Source: Epiperipatus broadwayi
Lineage: Eukaryota; Onychophora; Udeonychophora; Euonychophora; Peripatidae
Assembly (NCBI GenBank): GCA_028023455.1
Contig: JAQFVV010000030.1
Location: 1,444,501-1,508,500 of the forward strand
Length of the DNA: 64,000 nucleotides
Direction: 5' to 3'
Each line of letters begins with the position of its first letter. The stretch's first letter is position 1. The notes below the pieces were generated by a model. The model saw only the letters and a list, made by a program, of their open reading frames with translations. It was not told the origin of the DNA and did no database searches. Shown piece after piece: positions 23,188-33,865 of the stretch. The position numbers and the translations under genes are program-made.

Positions 23188-25812
23188 TTCAGAGCCTGGA
23201 ATCTCTCAGTCACTATGCCCAGAGAAATCTGTATTCACCTTATCTTCCCTTTCCATGCCCCACACTCAGCTTTCCCCATATTCTTCTCTAATCTGCTCCA
23301 TTCCATTTCCACAACTTAATCTTTGTCAACTCCATGGCCTTTATATCTACAATCCCCTTTATCTTTTCCCAAACCCAGCATAAAAAACAATAACCCACTT
23401 TCTGTATAATCAATTTGGTTACTCTTATTCTTCCACAATTCCATTATTTGTACCCTTTACATTCAATTAATAGATGCCTAATATTTTTTATGCCTTCCTT
23501 TTACTTAACTTACGGACTAAATCACCCATATTTTTCCATTTATGTGTATAATCTCTTGTTACTAAAGATCCTGTTCGAGTCTTAAACTGTAAACTACCTT
23601 CCTTGCTATTATCATAAATTAACTCACACCTAATATTCTGCTTACTTCTATCTCCATACTAGTTCTCCATCTTTCCAACTGTCTATTTTTTTTTTAGTGC
23701 ATCTATTCTTCTATCCCATTCCTTGCTACTATAACCCTCAATAATTCTAACACAATCATCCCACCTTTGTATAAGTAAAGTGATTATAAATTCCTTATCC
23801 AAATCTGCATACCATAGTACCTTTCTCACCCATCTTGTTGCCTGTCCTTTACTCATAACCCAATTAAATACTATTTTGGCTATTTTCTTATTATCCATAA
23901 ATTGCAATCTACCGAACATTGTTATTTTGCTTTCCTCATATAAAAACTTGACCATCCCATTTCTCCTTGAATTGCTTCCTTTGCTATTTACATATCTGCA
24001 TCTAATGCATGTCTTCCTAACTCTCTGTACTTTTTCTAAGTAATCTAACACTCCTTTACTAACAATGCATCGTTACCATATTTTAACCCTGCTACTGCCA
24101 CTCTCATACAATTCTAGCTACATCATATTTATTATATGAAAACACTGTTAATTTCTTTATCAATCCCTTTTATTTCTTTGCTTCATTTATCAATTTTTCT
24201 CCCATTCATCCAAATAATTTCTCATTCCCAAATAGTTACACCTATTCACTACATTTAACTTTATATCCCCCAATAAAAATTCTTTCTCTTCTCTTTCCCC
24301 AGTATTAATCATCATTACTTTTCTTCATTAAATTTAATTCCCATCTCTTTACCCACCCTTGCTCATGTCTTCAGCATAACTTCCATCCCTACTTTCCGTG
24401 CACAAAAGACCCGATAATGTATATACTACCACGCCACCTATTAATGGCTTCTTTACCCCTCTTTCTAGTCTTTCTATTACTCCATTTATCTCAAATACAA
24501 AAACAAAATAGGTAACATAGGGCATCCTTGCCTTAGTCCCACCCCATTTTAATTTTAACTGATTCTATATTTTCTTATTGGTATGTATAATAATTATTTT
24601 TATATACAATCTCTTAATAAGATCCACTAAAGCTCCATCCATTGTCAAATTTTATTTACTCTATCATATGCTTTTTCTGTACCCATAAAAGCCATATTTT
24701 ACTGTCCAAGTTGTGTAACTACAAATAAACTATCTCCTTATACATCTATCCTACTGAAAACCTCTTTGCATTTCTCCCACTATATTATTTTCTTCCATCC
24801 ATTTTGTGACTCTTCCACCCATCATATATGCGAAAACTATTGTTATTGCTATCGGTCTATAATTGCTTAACTTTCTCTGATCCTTACCTTTTCCTTTAAA
24901 TAGTAGCTTTACTCTTGTATTATTTCAATTATCCGGAAATTCTTCTGTGGCTTATTAAAACATGACAATACGTTTAATTTTGTCCTATTTCCTAAATTTA
25001 TTGCCATCTTTGCTGCCCACTCATCTAAACCTCTTTTCATTCCACTTTTCAATTTCTTCCCTCCCTCATTCAATTAATTTTCTGTAAACTGATTATTTCC
25101 ATTACTGTAAGCTTTTATATTATTTCCATTACTATAAGCTTTTATGTTTGTTATCACTCTATCCTTCACATCCAACTTCTTTTCTATGTCCATTACATAC
25201 TTATTTAAGATTGTCTCTAATTTTTTTCTAGAGCAACACTATTCCCTCATCATCTAGTAACACTATTTCTCTTTCCCTTACATTCCTTCTTTTAATGTAT
25301 TTCCAATTTTTTTTACTCACATCTTTTCCATTTTTATTAATATTCTCCAACAGTTTAGTATTTCATTTTCTCTCTATAATTATCTATTTTACCCAATTTT
25401 TTTTTTAAATACTTTTCCCATTTAACATCTTTTTCACTTTCTTTGTTCTTAATAGCATACTTATATTCTCTACATGCTTTTTTCCTCTCTCTTACACTTT
25501 CATTAACTTTCACTTTTCTATTACTTTTATTCTTCTGAATATTCTCACCTAAAACCCTATTTGCTATTTTTTCTACTTCACCACATCAGTCCTTATATTC
25601 ACCCCAATCAACTCTTTCATGATTTCTTCAACTTTTATTTTATATTCTTCTAATTTATTCTTATCATTCATTCTTTATCCACATCTTTCACTATCCTTTC
25701 TACTTTTATTACTATTTTCAATCACATTACTAACCATTTCTATTATAAAGAAATTATGATCATTATTACATGACCGATACCTCCACCAACCCTCCCTCTA
25801 ACGTTCATATTG
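23188..25812 (-). pseudogene. LINE (non-LTR retrotransposon), nearly full pol but broken
   Basis: Minus strand. Its 3' end is near 23188, where the same text ('gtcactatgcccagagaaa...') as the other copy at 32831 starts. From the 5' side it carries: a block near 25755-25780 that reads NDHNFF, fitting the SDHN-type end of an apurinic endonuclease; a long linker; an RT block near 24660-24690 (the AYD region); the catalytic region near 24400-24430; and an open C-terminal stretch of 122 codons (24051 to 23683) with RRNGMVKFLYEE and RWVRKVLWYADLDKEF. Stops and indels interrupt it everywhere else. The 5' part of the endonuclease is absent, where an HHR-B copy begins. Confidence 0.75.
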
Positions 25813-25824
25813 CATGAACATTTT

Positions 25825-26245
25825 ATGGGGTTTGAACTCAGACTTTCACATGACCTTCAACCATCCATGTTATCTCATTTTGCTGATACACTTGATCACA
25901 CACATGTCGAAAAAGATAAATAATCACCAATATATGTATTTCGTGTTAACCTAGTGCTAAACTAGCACTCATCAGTTGGTTATCATCACACATATATACA
26001 ATCAAAGCTTAGCTTATATTAAGATAGCCAATCTTCATACTTTAATGGACATACTTCAAACCACTCCATCTCACAACTCTTCAGCCATCCATTTCATTGA
26101 AAATCTGATGTTGGAACACTCGAAGCCCACCTTAGTCCAACTTTTTCATCCTACCCATGCTGATCACAAATCACCTTGATCCCTCATGTACAGGATATAA
26201 TCCATTTACAAACCCCCTATATATTACATATAGAAGAGCAGGTAT
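25825..26245 (-). mobile_element. HHR-B repeat, long unit
   Basis: Minus unit that also retains the rarer far part of the family ('ttcatcctacccatgctgatca', 'ccctcatgtacaggat'), so it helps define a full unit of roughly 420 bp. Confidence 0.8.
25922..25983 (-). ncRNA. hammerhead-like, HHR-B, with extended stem II region
   Basis: CUGAUGA is followed by a perfect GUGCU/AGCAC stem, then about 11 extra bases that repeat the AAC-AC text before GAAA. The insertion between stem II and GAAA should disable it or force a different stem. Stem III is UAC/AUA. Confidence 0.55.
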
Positions 26246-26487
26246 GAAAAAAGCCTACATTAACCACAATTATATATAAAAAATGAGGTATAATTATTTA
26301 AATAAAATTGTTTATAATTTAATGTGTAATAATACATGTATATAATTGGTTAATTGTGCATAATGTAGATTTTATATATAAAATAAAATTTAAAAAAGGA
26401 ATATGTATATATGTAAATAAATTATATGATTATATAAAACGGTTATATAATATGAACGTTAAAGGGAGTATTGATGGAGTTATTGAT

Positions 26488-26616
26488 CATGTGATTTGTT
26501 GGAAAATTATATTTTGAAAAGGTCCTAATTTTAATTAGGACAAAAAACCGGTTTACTAAAATGTTTATTTAGTTGTTTAATTTCCATTGAGATGAAATAA
26601 TTTTTAATATTTGTGT
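26488..26616. repeat. right inverted repeat of the bracketed block
   Basis: Inverse of 23036-23161. Just inside it, 26444-26487 is an inverted copy of about 45 bp of the LINE edge at 25770-25812, so the bracketed block was assembled by an inversion or twin-priming-like event. Confidence 0.75.
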
Positions 26617-26734
26617 AAGACTGCAGCAGAATCAGATGATGAGATAGTGGTCTACTATACACTTCTTTCTGTGCTTATTTTTTAAAAAAAAATATCAATA
26701 TTATAAACATTTTTTGGTACTGTGGTATTAGAGC

Positions 26735-27120
26735 TGCGACATTGACAATGACTCTTGGAATGACAATTGATGTTTATGACTTTTGGAACGACTATCCGTG
26801 TGCACAATTAAAACAAAGGCTGCGACGTTCGCAACGACTCTTGGAACGCCGATCGACTGATGCTCTACGTTCACAACGATTCTTGGAACGACGATCACCG
26901 CTGGGGAGATAGAACTCTCACATCAACAACAACTCTTGGAATGACGATCGGCATGCACAATTGAAAGAAAACGTGAGAACATGAATTTCGATGATGGAAT
27001 GACCTGCGACGTTGGGGAAATAAGAGACTTGTCACATCCACAATGACTCTTGGAACATAGTCCGTAACAAAAGTGTGAAAAAGTAATTCGTAACAGAAGT
27101 GCGAAAATGTCAGCAAGCGA
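26735..27120. repeat. degenerate tandem repeat, higher GC
   Basis: A motif close to 'ctcttggaacgacgatc' recurs with irregular spacing (for example near 26750, 26838, 26880, 26932, 27044), separated by 'gcgacgttcacaacga'-like text. The 73-codon minus frame here is a product of the repeat. It immediately precedes the Merlin relic and may be part of that element's subterminal region. Confidence 0.6.
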
Positions 27121-27305
27121 TGATGGAGCGACTAATGGCGCTCACGATTGTATAATCTGAGAGAGAGGTGTCAAAATGTGTCTACTTATCAGTGCTCTCT
27201 TTTGGGTTAACGTCACATCAGATTGTTCTGTGCTTTCTGAGAGATTTTTGATTGAGATTTCTGTGCGTTTTTGCTTTTTATTGAAATTTCTGTGAGATTT
27301 TTAAA

Positions 27306-28070
27306 ATGATGAATCTATGGAAATTACCTGCTACTGAGATTGAAGCAGCCAAGTATTTACAAGAACAAGGCATACTGCCATCGGTGAAAGTCTGTCCAAA
27401 TTGGACATAATATGGCCTTGTACATTCATATGTCAGACAAACAATGGTGTTGCAATGTCAGAGGATGCGACAAAAAAATTGGTATATAGAAGCAGATGTG
27501 GCTGGATGGCTATCGAATTCCTATTCTAACTGCATTACGGTTTATTTATAGCTGGTCATGGAAATTAATATCGATTGAATGGGGAGAACATGAGTTCGGT
27601 TTGGCAAGCAAAACTGTTGTTGATTGGAACAATTATATGAGAGAAATTTGCACGATGGCTATGTTAAATCATATACACCGCAAAATTGGAGGACCAAACA
27701 AAATAGTGGAAATAGATGAAAGCTTATTTTCTAGAAGGAAAAATCATGCAGGCCGAATACTCCCCGAACAATGGATGTTTGGTGGATTATGTCGGGAAAC
27801 AGATGAATGTTTTATTATCCAAATCGAAGATCGGATAGCTAAAACTCTAATGGAGGCCATTCAAAGCAATGTTGAAGAGGGCTCAACAATATATTCTGAT
27901 AGTTGGAAGGCTTATAAAACAGAATTACGTGAAGCCGGTTATGATTACTTCCAAGTAAATCATACCTATAATTTCATAAATCCGGACCACTGGAGTGCAC
28001 ACCCAAAGTATTGAGAGACTGTGGGGTTCTGCCAAATGGAGGAACAAGCATCAATGAGGCACGGCAAAAC
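27306..28070 (+). pseudogene. Merlin-type DDE transposase (IS1595/ISXO2-like), broken
   Basis: Plus strand. Codons from ATG 27306 give LPATEIEAAKYLQEQG and the first zinc-ribbon half (CPN). A +1 frameshift near 27405 leads into the second half (H-NM...WCCN-x3-CDKK), then an in-frame TAG at 27487-27489. The main open frame 27496-28014 (172 codons) holds the transposase core: VEIDESLF with the first catalytic Asp at residue 74, RRK..GR..P..W(V/M)FGG, and TIYSDSW with the second Asp at residue 135, then VNH...F(I/V)NP. A further frameshift near 27985 moves HTQSIERLWGSAKWRNK, holding the catalytic Glu, into another frame, followed by GTA-HLENI. Eukaryotic genes with this domain are Merlin DNA transposons. 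Three or more lesions make this copy inactive. Terminal inverted repeats were not located. Confidence 0.88.
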
Positions 28071-28075
28071 AACAT

Positions 28076-28985
28076 CTTGAAAATATTCCACTGCATCTTG
28101 TTCTGCTGATGAAATATTTTAAACTTTAATCCATATTTCCAGTTCTGTCAATGAAATATTCCCGTTTTTAATCCTATTTTCAAAAATGATACAGTAAAGA
28201 ATGAATGTTAAAAAAAAACATATGTAAACTAATGTTAAAAATATTACGATAATTTGTCACTTATTATTTGTTGGCCTCATGTTAATAATTTTGAAAATTA
28301 TCCAGTGCATCTTGTTCTGTCAATGAAATATTCCAAATTTTAATCATATTTTCAGTTCTATCCATGAAATATTCCAAATTTTATCATTTTACACATGGGT
28401 TACTGAATGCTTACAGAATAACAATTTGTGCCACATGTTGAGCATGTTAACATTTAAATGTTATATCCTATCTAGAATTTATTGAAAAATGTTTTCGATT
28501 TTTTTTAAAATTAACTATCAATTTAGAATTGAATATAATTTATTTAAAAAATTGGGATTAGCCCTGCCATAAATTCATTCACAAAATAACGTCAAAATGT
28601 TAACATTCTGTAAACACTTAACACGTGATTAGCAGATAACACATGATAAATTATTGTAATATTTTATACATGTGGTTTTTTCACATTCCTTCTTTACCAT
28701 ATCACTTTTGGAAATATGATTAAAAACCGGAATATTTTACCAACAGAACAAGATGCGCTGGAATATTTTCAAAATTATTAACATGATGATAAAAGATAAC
28801 AAGTGACAAATTATCGTAATTTTTTTTAACATTAGTTTACACTTGATTTTTTTAATATTCCTTGTTTACTGTATCATTTTTGGAAATATGATTAAAATCT
28901 GGAATATTTCATTGACAGAACTGGAAATATGATTAAAATTTGGAATATTTCATCGGCAGAATAAGATGAAGTGAAATATTTGCAA
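28076..28985. repeat. foldback built from the Merlin 3' end
   Basis: Text around 'gaaaatattccactgcatcttgttctg' at 28076-28105, which is the end of the transposase coding region (HLENI), recurs at about 28293-28320 in direct and at about 28735-28775 and 28950-28980 in inverse orientation. Arms of about 250 bp (28105-28345 versus 28735-28960) are inverted copies, sharing 'aaaaatgatacagtaaa' and 'acgataatttgtcactt'. Confidence 0.75.
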
Positions 28986-29198
28986 AATTACGGGATATTA
29001 CTCGCCCAAAAAGTATCATCTGCCTTTATGTTTGTTATACTTTGCTTAATCATGTTTTATTTTTATTTTCTTTATTGCATTTTCATGTTACCCACAACCT
29101 TTTGGATTTTTGTGTTTCAATGGTATATTTTTCAAAATTATAGGATAATGCCTGCCCAAAAAGTGATGTCTGTCTGCATGTTTGTTATAGTCCACTAA
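28975..29198 (+). repeat. direct duplication, about 65 bp, 150 bp apart
   Basis: 'gcaaaattacgggatattactcgcccaaaaagt...atgtttgttata' at 28981-29040 recurs with changes at about 29133-29190. The 75-codon frame spanning both is hydrophobic with no domain. Confidence 0.6.
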
Positions 29199-29592
29199 AT
29201 TTTTTTTAAAATTTTATTTACTGTATTTACAGTAAAAAAAAAATTGAATTAACAATTTTGAACTTTTGTGCTTCTTTATCATTTTAATAAATGAAAAAAA
29301 CATAACTATTGAATACAATAGTCAACCATATTGTTTATATCATGTGTTCTGAGCCCCTGAAATAGATTTTTTTTTTTAAAAAGCAGATGACAAGCTTCTA
29401 GCAGGCAAACTACGTAAGTACTTACTATTCTCATTATGTTGAGAATAATATCAAGGAACAAAATAAAAGGAATAGATATTTGCAATGCAATTATAGATAT
29501 AAATTAAATTAAATAACAAATATATATATATATAATAATGCCTATGTAAATATGTATGTATAATTATATAGCTGTTATATATGCTTTTGTTG
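29199..29592. other. unassigned AT-rich sequence
   Basis: Poly-A/T runs and a short (AT)n near 29518-29536; no gene. Confidence 0.5.
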
Positions 29593-30354
29593 TTTATTAT
29601 AATTTATATAAATAATATTTTTGTATAAATCGCATATTGTTGTTAAATTGGTAATAAATTGAGAGGTTGCCAATCTCTCGCTTGTGCCTACTGTTGCTTC
29701 TCAGACAGCCAATCAGATGTTAAGACAGCAGTCTGAAGCACGATCAAGCCACAACACATGACAGAGTTTTTGATAAAAAAAGGATGGTCCCACCCTTTTC
29801 TCTACTTAACATTATATATATAAGCCAGTCTTAAGCATCTTGGCTTAAAAGTGTGAAGCTATAAATATATTCATATATTACTCACTGTCTTAATTTACGA
29901 TAGTACAGTGAGAAATCTTAAGTTTACCATGCTGTACTTTTCTAGATGTTAATATAAGTTATCAGCAATAATATTTTGGTATAAATCGCAATATGCGATT
30001 TATACAAAAATATTATTTACATACCTTGCTGATAACTTATATTAACATCTAGAAAACTACAACATAGTAAACTTAAGATTTTGCGCTGTACTATCGTAAA
30101 TTAAGACTCGGTGAGTAATATATGAATATATTTATAGCTTCACACTTTTAAGCCAAGATGCTTAAGACTGGCTTATATATATAATGTTAAGTAGAGAAAA
30201 GGGTGGGACCATCCTTTTTTTATCAAAAACTCTGTCATGTGTTGCGCCTTGATCGCGCTTCAGACTTCTGTCTTAACATCTGATTGGCTGTCTGAGAAGC
30301 AACAGTAGGTGCATGCCAGACATTGGCAACCTCTCAATTTATTATAATTTATAT
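29593..30354. mobile_element. large palindromic element (family E) with 17-bp flanking repeat
   Basis: Arms of about 340 bp (about 29650-29980 against 30005-30340) are near-perfect inverted copies. TTTATTATAATTTATAT occurs at 29593-29609 and 30338-30354, a candidate target-site duplication. The block 29610-29641 is repeated directly at the centre (about 29969-29999), so a complete unit is followed by the start of a second one before the inversion, the same tandem-then-inverted layout as HHR-A and HHR-B. Text with 'agccaatcagatgtta' and 'gggtgg..ccatcc' resembles 54.07-54.21 kb. No hammerhead core was found in it. Confidence 0.8.
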
Positions 30355-30829
30355 GAAAAAAACAGCATGATAAGAATTCATTAATTTCCATTTTTGACGA
30401 CAATTATAGATGTTGCTGAAAAAGAAATAATTTTTTTCAAAAATTATTTCAGTAATAGCTGATGGTGCTTGCAGTATGATTAGATAGGAAATGGTTTTAT
30501 TTCATTTACCAAACATATTAGATGTGTAGTTTGGTATTACCCAATTATGCATCACCAGATTTATGTGCCAAAGCTAGTTTCAAGATACTGCATGATGTTA
30601 GCTTTATAATAAAATTAGTAATTTTATACTGTATGCTTTAAAGAAATGAAAATTCCTGGAATTGTTAAATAAGGTAAACTCATCATACAATGGTTTACAT
30701 AAGTACAATGGTAATGTTGGGGAAAGTTCTTCAAAAATTTGTTGAGTGTTTAGAGGAAATTATACCTTTTTATAAAATGAGAATATCATTAAACAATACA
30801 ATCAATTAATGAATACTGAATGGCCTTTT
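30355..30829. other. unassigned AT-rich sequence
   Basis: No supported feature. Confidence 0.4.
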
Positions 30830-31560
30830 TTTTCATTGATTTGTGCTTTCATTTAAATGAATTGAATATTAAACTGCAAGGTGTTAATAAAACAGTGTCA
30901 TGTCTATCGAATCAAAGCATTTAAAGCTAAATTAGACATTTTTAATCATGATGTTATTCCAAATATCTAAAAAATATTTTCCAAAGACAGTATAAAACAA
31001 TTTTTTTTGCAGATATAGAATCTCGCAAGAAGCCAAATCCAAGACAAATTGGTGGAAGAGTTTTTTTACTGTGATTCAGTGGATCATCAACAAATTTTCT
31101 TCAAGATTATGCAGTTCGAGCAATTTGAAGAGACATCAAAATTTGTTTTATATCCAGACATAACATCAGCATATAAAGTCACTTTGAAAATTCTCAAGCT
31201 GTTCAATTTGGCTGGTATAGAATTGCAATTAATTGATTTTTAATTCACTTCTATGTGGAAACAAAAGTTTGTTGATTTGAGAAATAACTTGGAAATGATT
31301 GAACATTATCAACTAGTGGGTGTAATTTTTAAAAAAATGCTGAAGAGGAAATATTAAAATTTGGAGTGTCATTCCTAGAACTGTTAATTGTTTACAAATA
31401 TTAATGTCAGCAATATTATCTCTTTTTTTCTCCACTTATGCATGTGAATTGTTATTTGATAGATTCAGAAATAGATTGATGAATAGAGAATTATTAAAAA
31501 TGACAAATATGATCTTGATATAAAGCATTTAACCAATAACATATCTCTTTGAAAAATTTA
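30830..31560 (+). pseudogene. hAT-type transposase relic
   Basis: A short open frame (31049-31243) ends in a block like 'IELQLIDF', resembling the ELIDLQ-x-D region. About 200 bp downstream another frame reads STYACELLFDRFRNRLMNREL, the hAT dimerisation block usually written STYxCExxFSxxxxIKxxxRNRLxxExL, as also found in domesticated ZBED/FAM200 proteins. Stops separate the parts. N-terminal BED finger and first catalytic residues are not visible. Confidence 0.6.
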
Positions 31561-31729
31561 TGATTATGATAATTTATCCTTGTAAAATTTTATAGTAATT
31601 TTTAAAATTATCTCAATAAAATTCTGTAATAATTAATTTTCTACTTATTTTTTCCCTATTTAAAAAAACTGCTCAACACATCAGTAATTCAATTATCATT
31701 TGTAAATTTGTTGATTTATGCTCTTAAAA

Positions 31730-31823
31730 GCGGTGGTGGCCGAGTGGTCAGCACAGCCGCCTTACAAGCAGTTGTCCCGGGTTCGCTTCCTGACCGATGT
31801 TATGACACATGAAAAAAAAAAAA
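31730..31823 (+). mobile_element. tRNA-derived SINE
   Basis: A-box-like TGGCCGAGTGGTC (31738-31750) and B-box-like GGGTTCGCTTCC (31780-31791), arranged as in a class II (Leu/Ser) tRNA but without a closable acceptor stem, then 'gatgttatgacacatg' and a poly-A tail. The layout fits an RNA polymerase III SINE rather than a functional tRNA gene. Confidence 0.8.
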
Positions 31824-32199
31824 GATTTGTTATCGTTATTTCTTTTCTTAGTATGTGACAGTAAATTTATATGTGTTTGCCAAGTGAGAAATAATTAAAA
31901 TATTAATCCTTTATAAATAAAAAACTAATAGTTTAGCTTTCTTAATTTTATTTAAAAGAACACACATTTGCACTATACTTAAATTTATTTTTATGATATA
32001 ATGGTGGGAAGGTAATGAGAAGTATTAGTTGTTAATATATGCATTTATTTTTTTCTAGTTCATTCATGGATTAATGAAATTAGTTATCAATGAATGTAGT
32101 AATAATTAATATATGTATTTGTCCATTCAGTTTTGGGGCTAAGTAACCCAATAGAAAGTTTGCATTGAGTTGATTAGATGAAGGATTACACTTTATATA
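31824..32199. other. unassigned AT-rich sequence
   Basis: No supported feature. Confidence 0.4.
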
Positions 32200-32830
32200 G
32201 AATCATGTTTTATTTTTCATTATTTCTACCATTTTATTCACTATCTTATTACTAATCTTAAAGTCTTATTTTTGGGTTCTCTTTAAATTTTCCTTGAATG
32301 ATTCCCATTTTTTTATTTAAATATACATTCATTTACTATTATTTGCACTTGTTTTCTTATACAACATGTCTGCAAATATACCCCCTTTTAATTTATTACA
32401 TTTCAATTTCTTGTCTGCTTTCAAAAGATAGGACATAACTATAATTAATGAATTGTAATCTAAATCTATATCAGTTCTAGAACGTACTTGTGTACTCTTA
32501 ATACTATTTTCTAAACCTCTATATCAAAATATAATTGAAATTTATTCTTATTGCTTGGAGCTTCCTATGTATAAATACTTTTCATTTGATTTGTATACTA
32601 GAACATATATTTATTATTAGCATGCTATTACCTCTACCCAAAGTGATTGACTTTCATCTCTTTTAGTTATTACACCTAACCCACAATCTCTCTCTTTTCT
32701 TTTTTTTTATTGTAGCGTAGCATTCTATTATCCTCTTATGATCATAATTGTTCAAATATTTTTTCAATTTCTTTATATACTTTATATCATAAAACCTCCA
32801 TTCTTTTACTTGCACTGTGACTTCTCCTTA
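32200..32830 (-). pseudogene. possible LINE endonuclease relic
   Basis: Pyrimidine-rich on the plus strand. The minus strand near 32425-32500 reads RTDIDLDYNSLIIV, loosely like the SDHN region that closes LINE endonucleases. It abuts the 3' end of the next LINE copy, so it would be a separate insertion. Low certainty. Confidence 0.3.
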
Positions 32831-33865
32831 TTCAGAGTCAGGAATCTCTCAGCAACTATGGCCAGAGAAACCTGTTAGCCACTTTACCTTCCCTTTCCAT
32901 TCCTCACCTCATGTTTTGCCATAACCTGCTCCATCCCATTTCCACAATAAAATCTTTGTCAACTCCATGGCCTTTATATCTAAATCCCCATTATCTTTTC
33001 CCAAACCCAGCATAAAAACCATAAACTCACTTTCTATATAATCACTTTCTTTATATTTGTTCTTCCACAACTTCATCATTTGTACTCTTTCTGCTTGTAG
33101 GCATTTGCATTCAATTAACAGATGCGTAATATTTTTTATGCCTTCCTTATATAACTTGCAGACTAAAACATCCACATTTTTCCATTTATGTGTATATTCC
33201 CTTATTGCTAAAGATCTTGTTTGAGTCTTAAACAGTAAACTGTTTTCTCTGCTATTATCATTGCACCCAATATGCTGTTTACTTCTATATATATTTAAAC
33301 TCATTTTACTCTCCATACTAGTTCACCAACTCCCTATTGTTTATTAGTGCATCTATTCTTCTATCCCATTTCTTGCCATTATAACACTCAAACAATTCTC
33401 CTAACACAATCATCCCATCTTTTATATAAGTATACTGACAAATTCTTTATCCAAATCTTCTGCATACATACTGCCTTTTTCATCCATCTTGTTAGCTACT
33501 CTTTACTCTAAATACTATTTTGGCTATTCTCTTATTATCCATAAACTGCAATCTTTTCATTTTGCTTTTTACATCGTATAAAAACTTGACCATCCCATTT
33601 CTCCTTGAATTACCTTCTTTGCTGTCCACATATGTGCATCTAATGCATGTCTTCCTACTTCTCTTTGTATTTTTTCTAAGTAATTAACATCCCTTTACTA
33701 ACACATAATGCATTGTTACCATATATTAATTCTGCTCATGCCACTCCCTTCCATACAATTCTAGTATAATTATTATATGAAAACACTTAATTTCTTTAGC
33801 AGTCCCTTTTCTTCGCTTCATTTATCAATTTTTCTCCCATTCATCCAAGCAATTTCTCTGATTAT
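32831..33865 (-). pseudogene. LINE 3' part, left of the LTR insertion
   Basis: Same family as 23188-25812, with matching text from 'cagagtcaggaatctctcag' onward. A 135-codon minus frame (33316 to 32909) is its C-terminus, with C-K-L-Y...HLLIEC, a CCHC-like cluster common at LINE C-termini. It breaks off at 33865, exactly at the LTR element, and resumes at 41441. Confidence 0.8.

Noticed and set aside
31730-31823. Functional tRNA-Leu/Ser gene
   Set aside because: A and B boxes are present but the acceptor ends do not pair, a poly-A tail follows, and dispersed copies have target-site duplications; it is a SINE.
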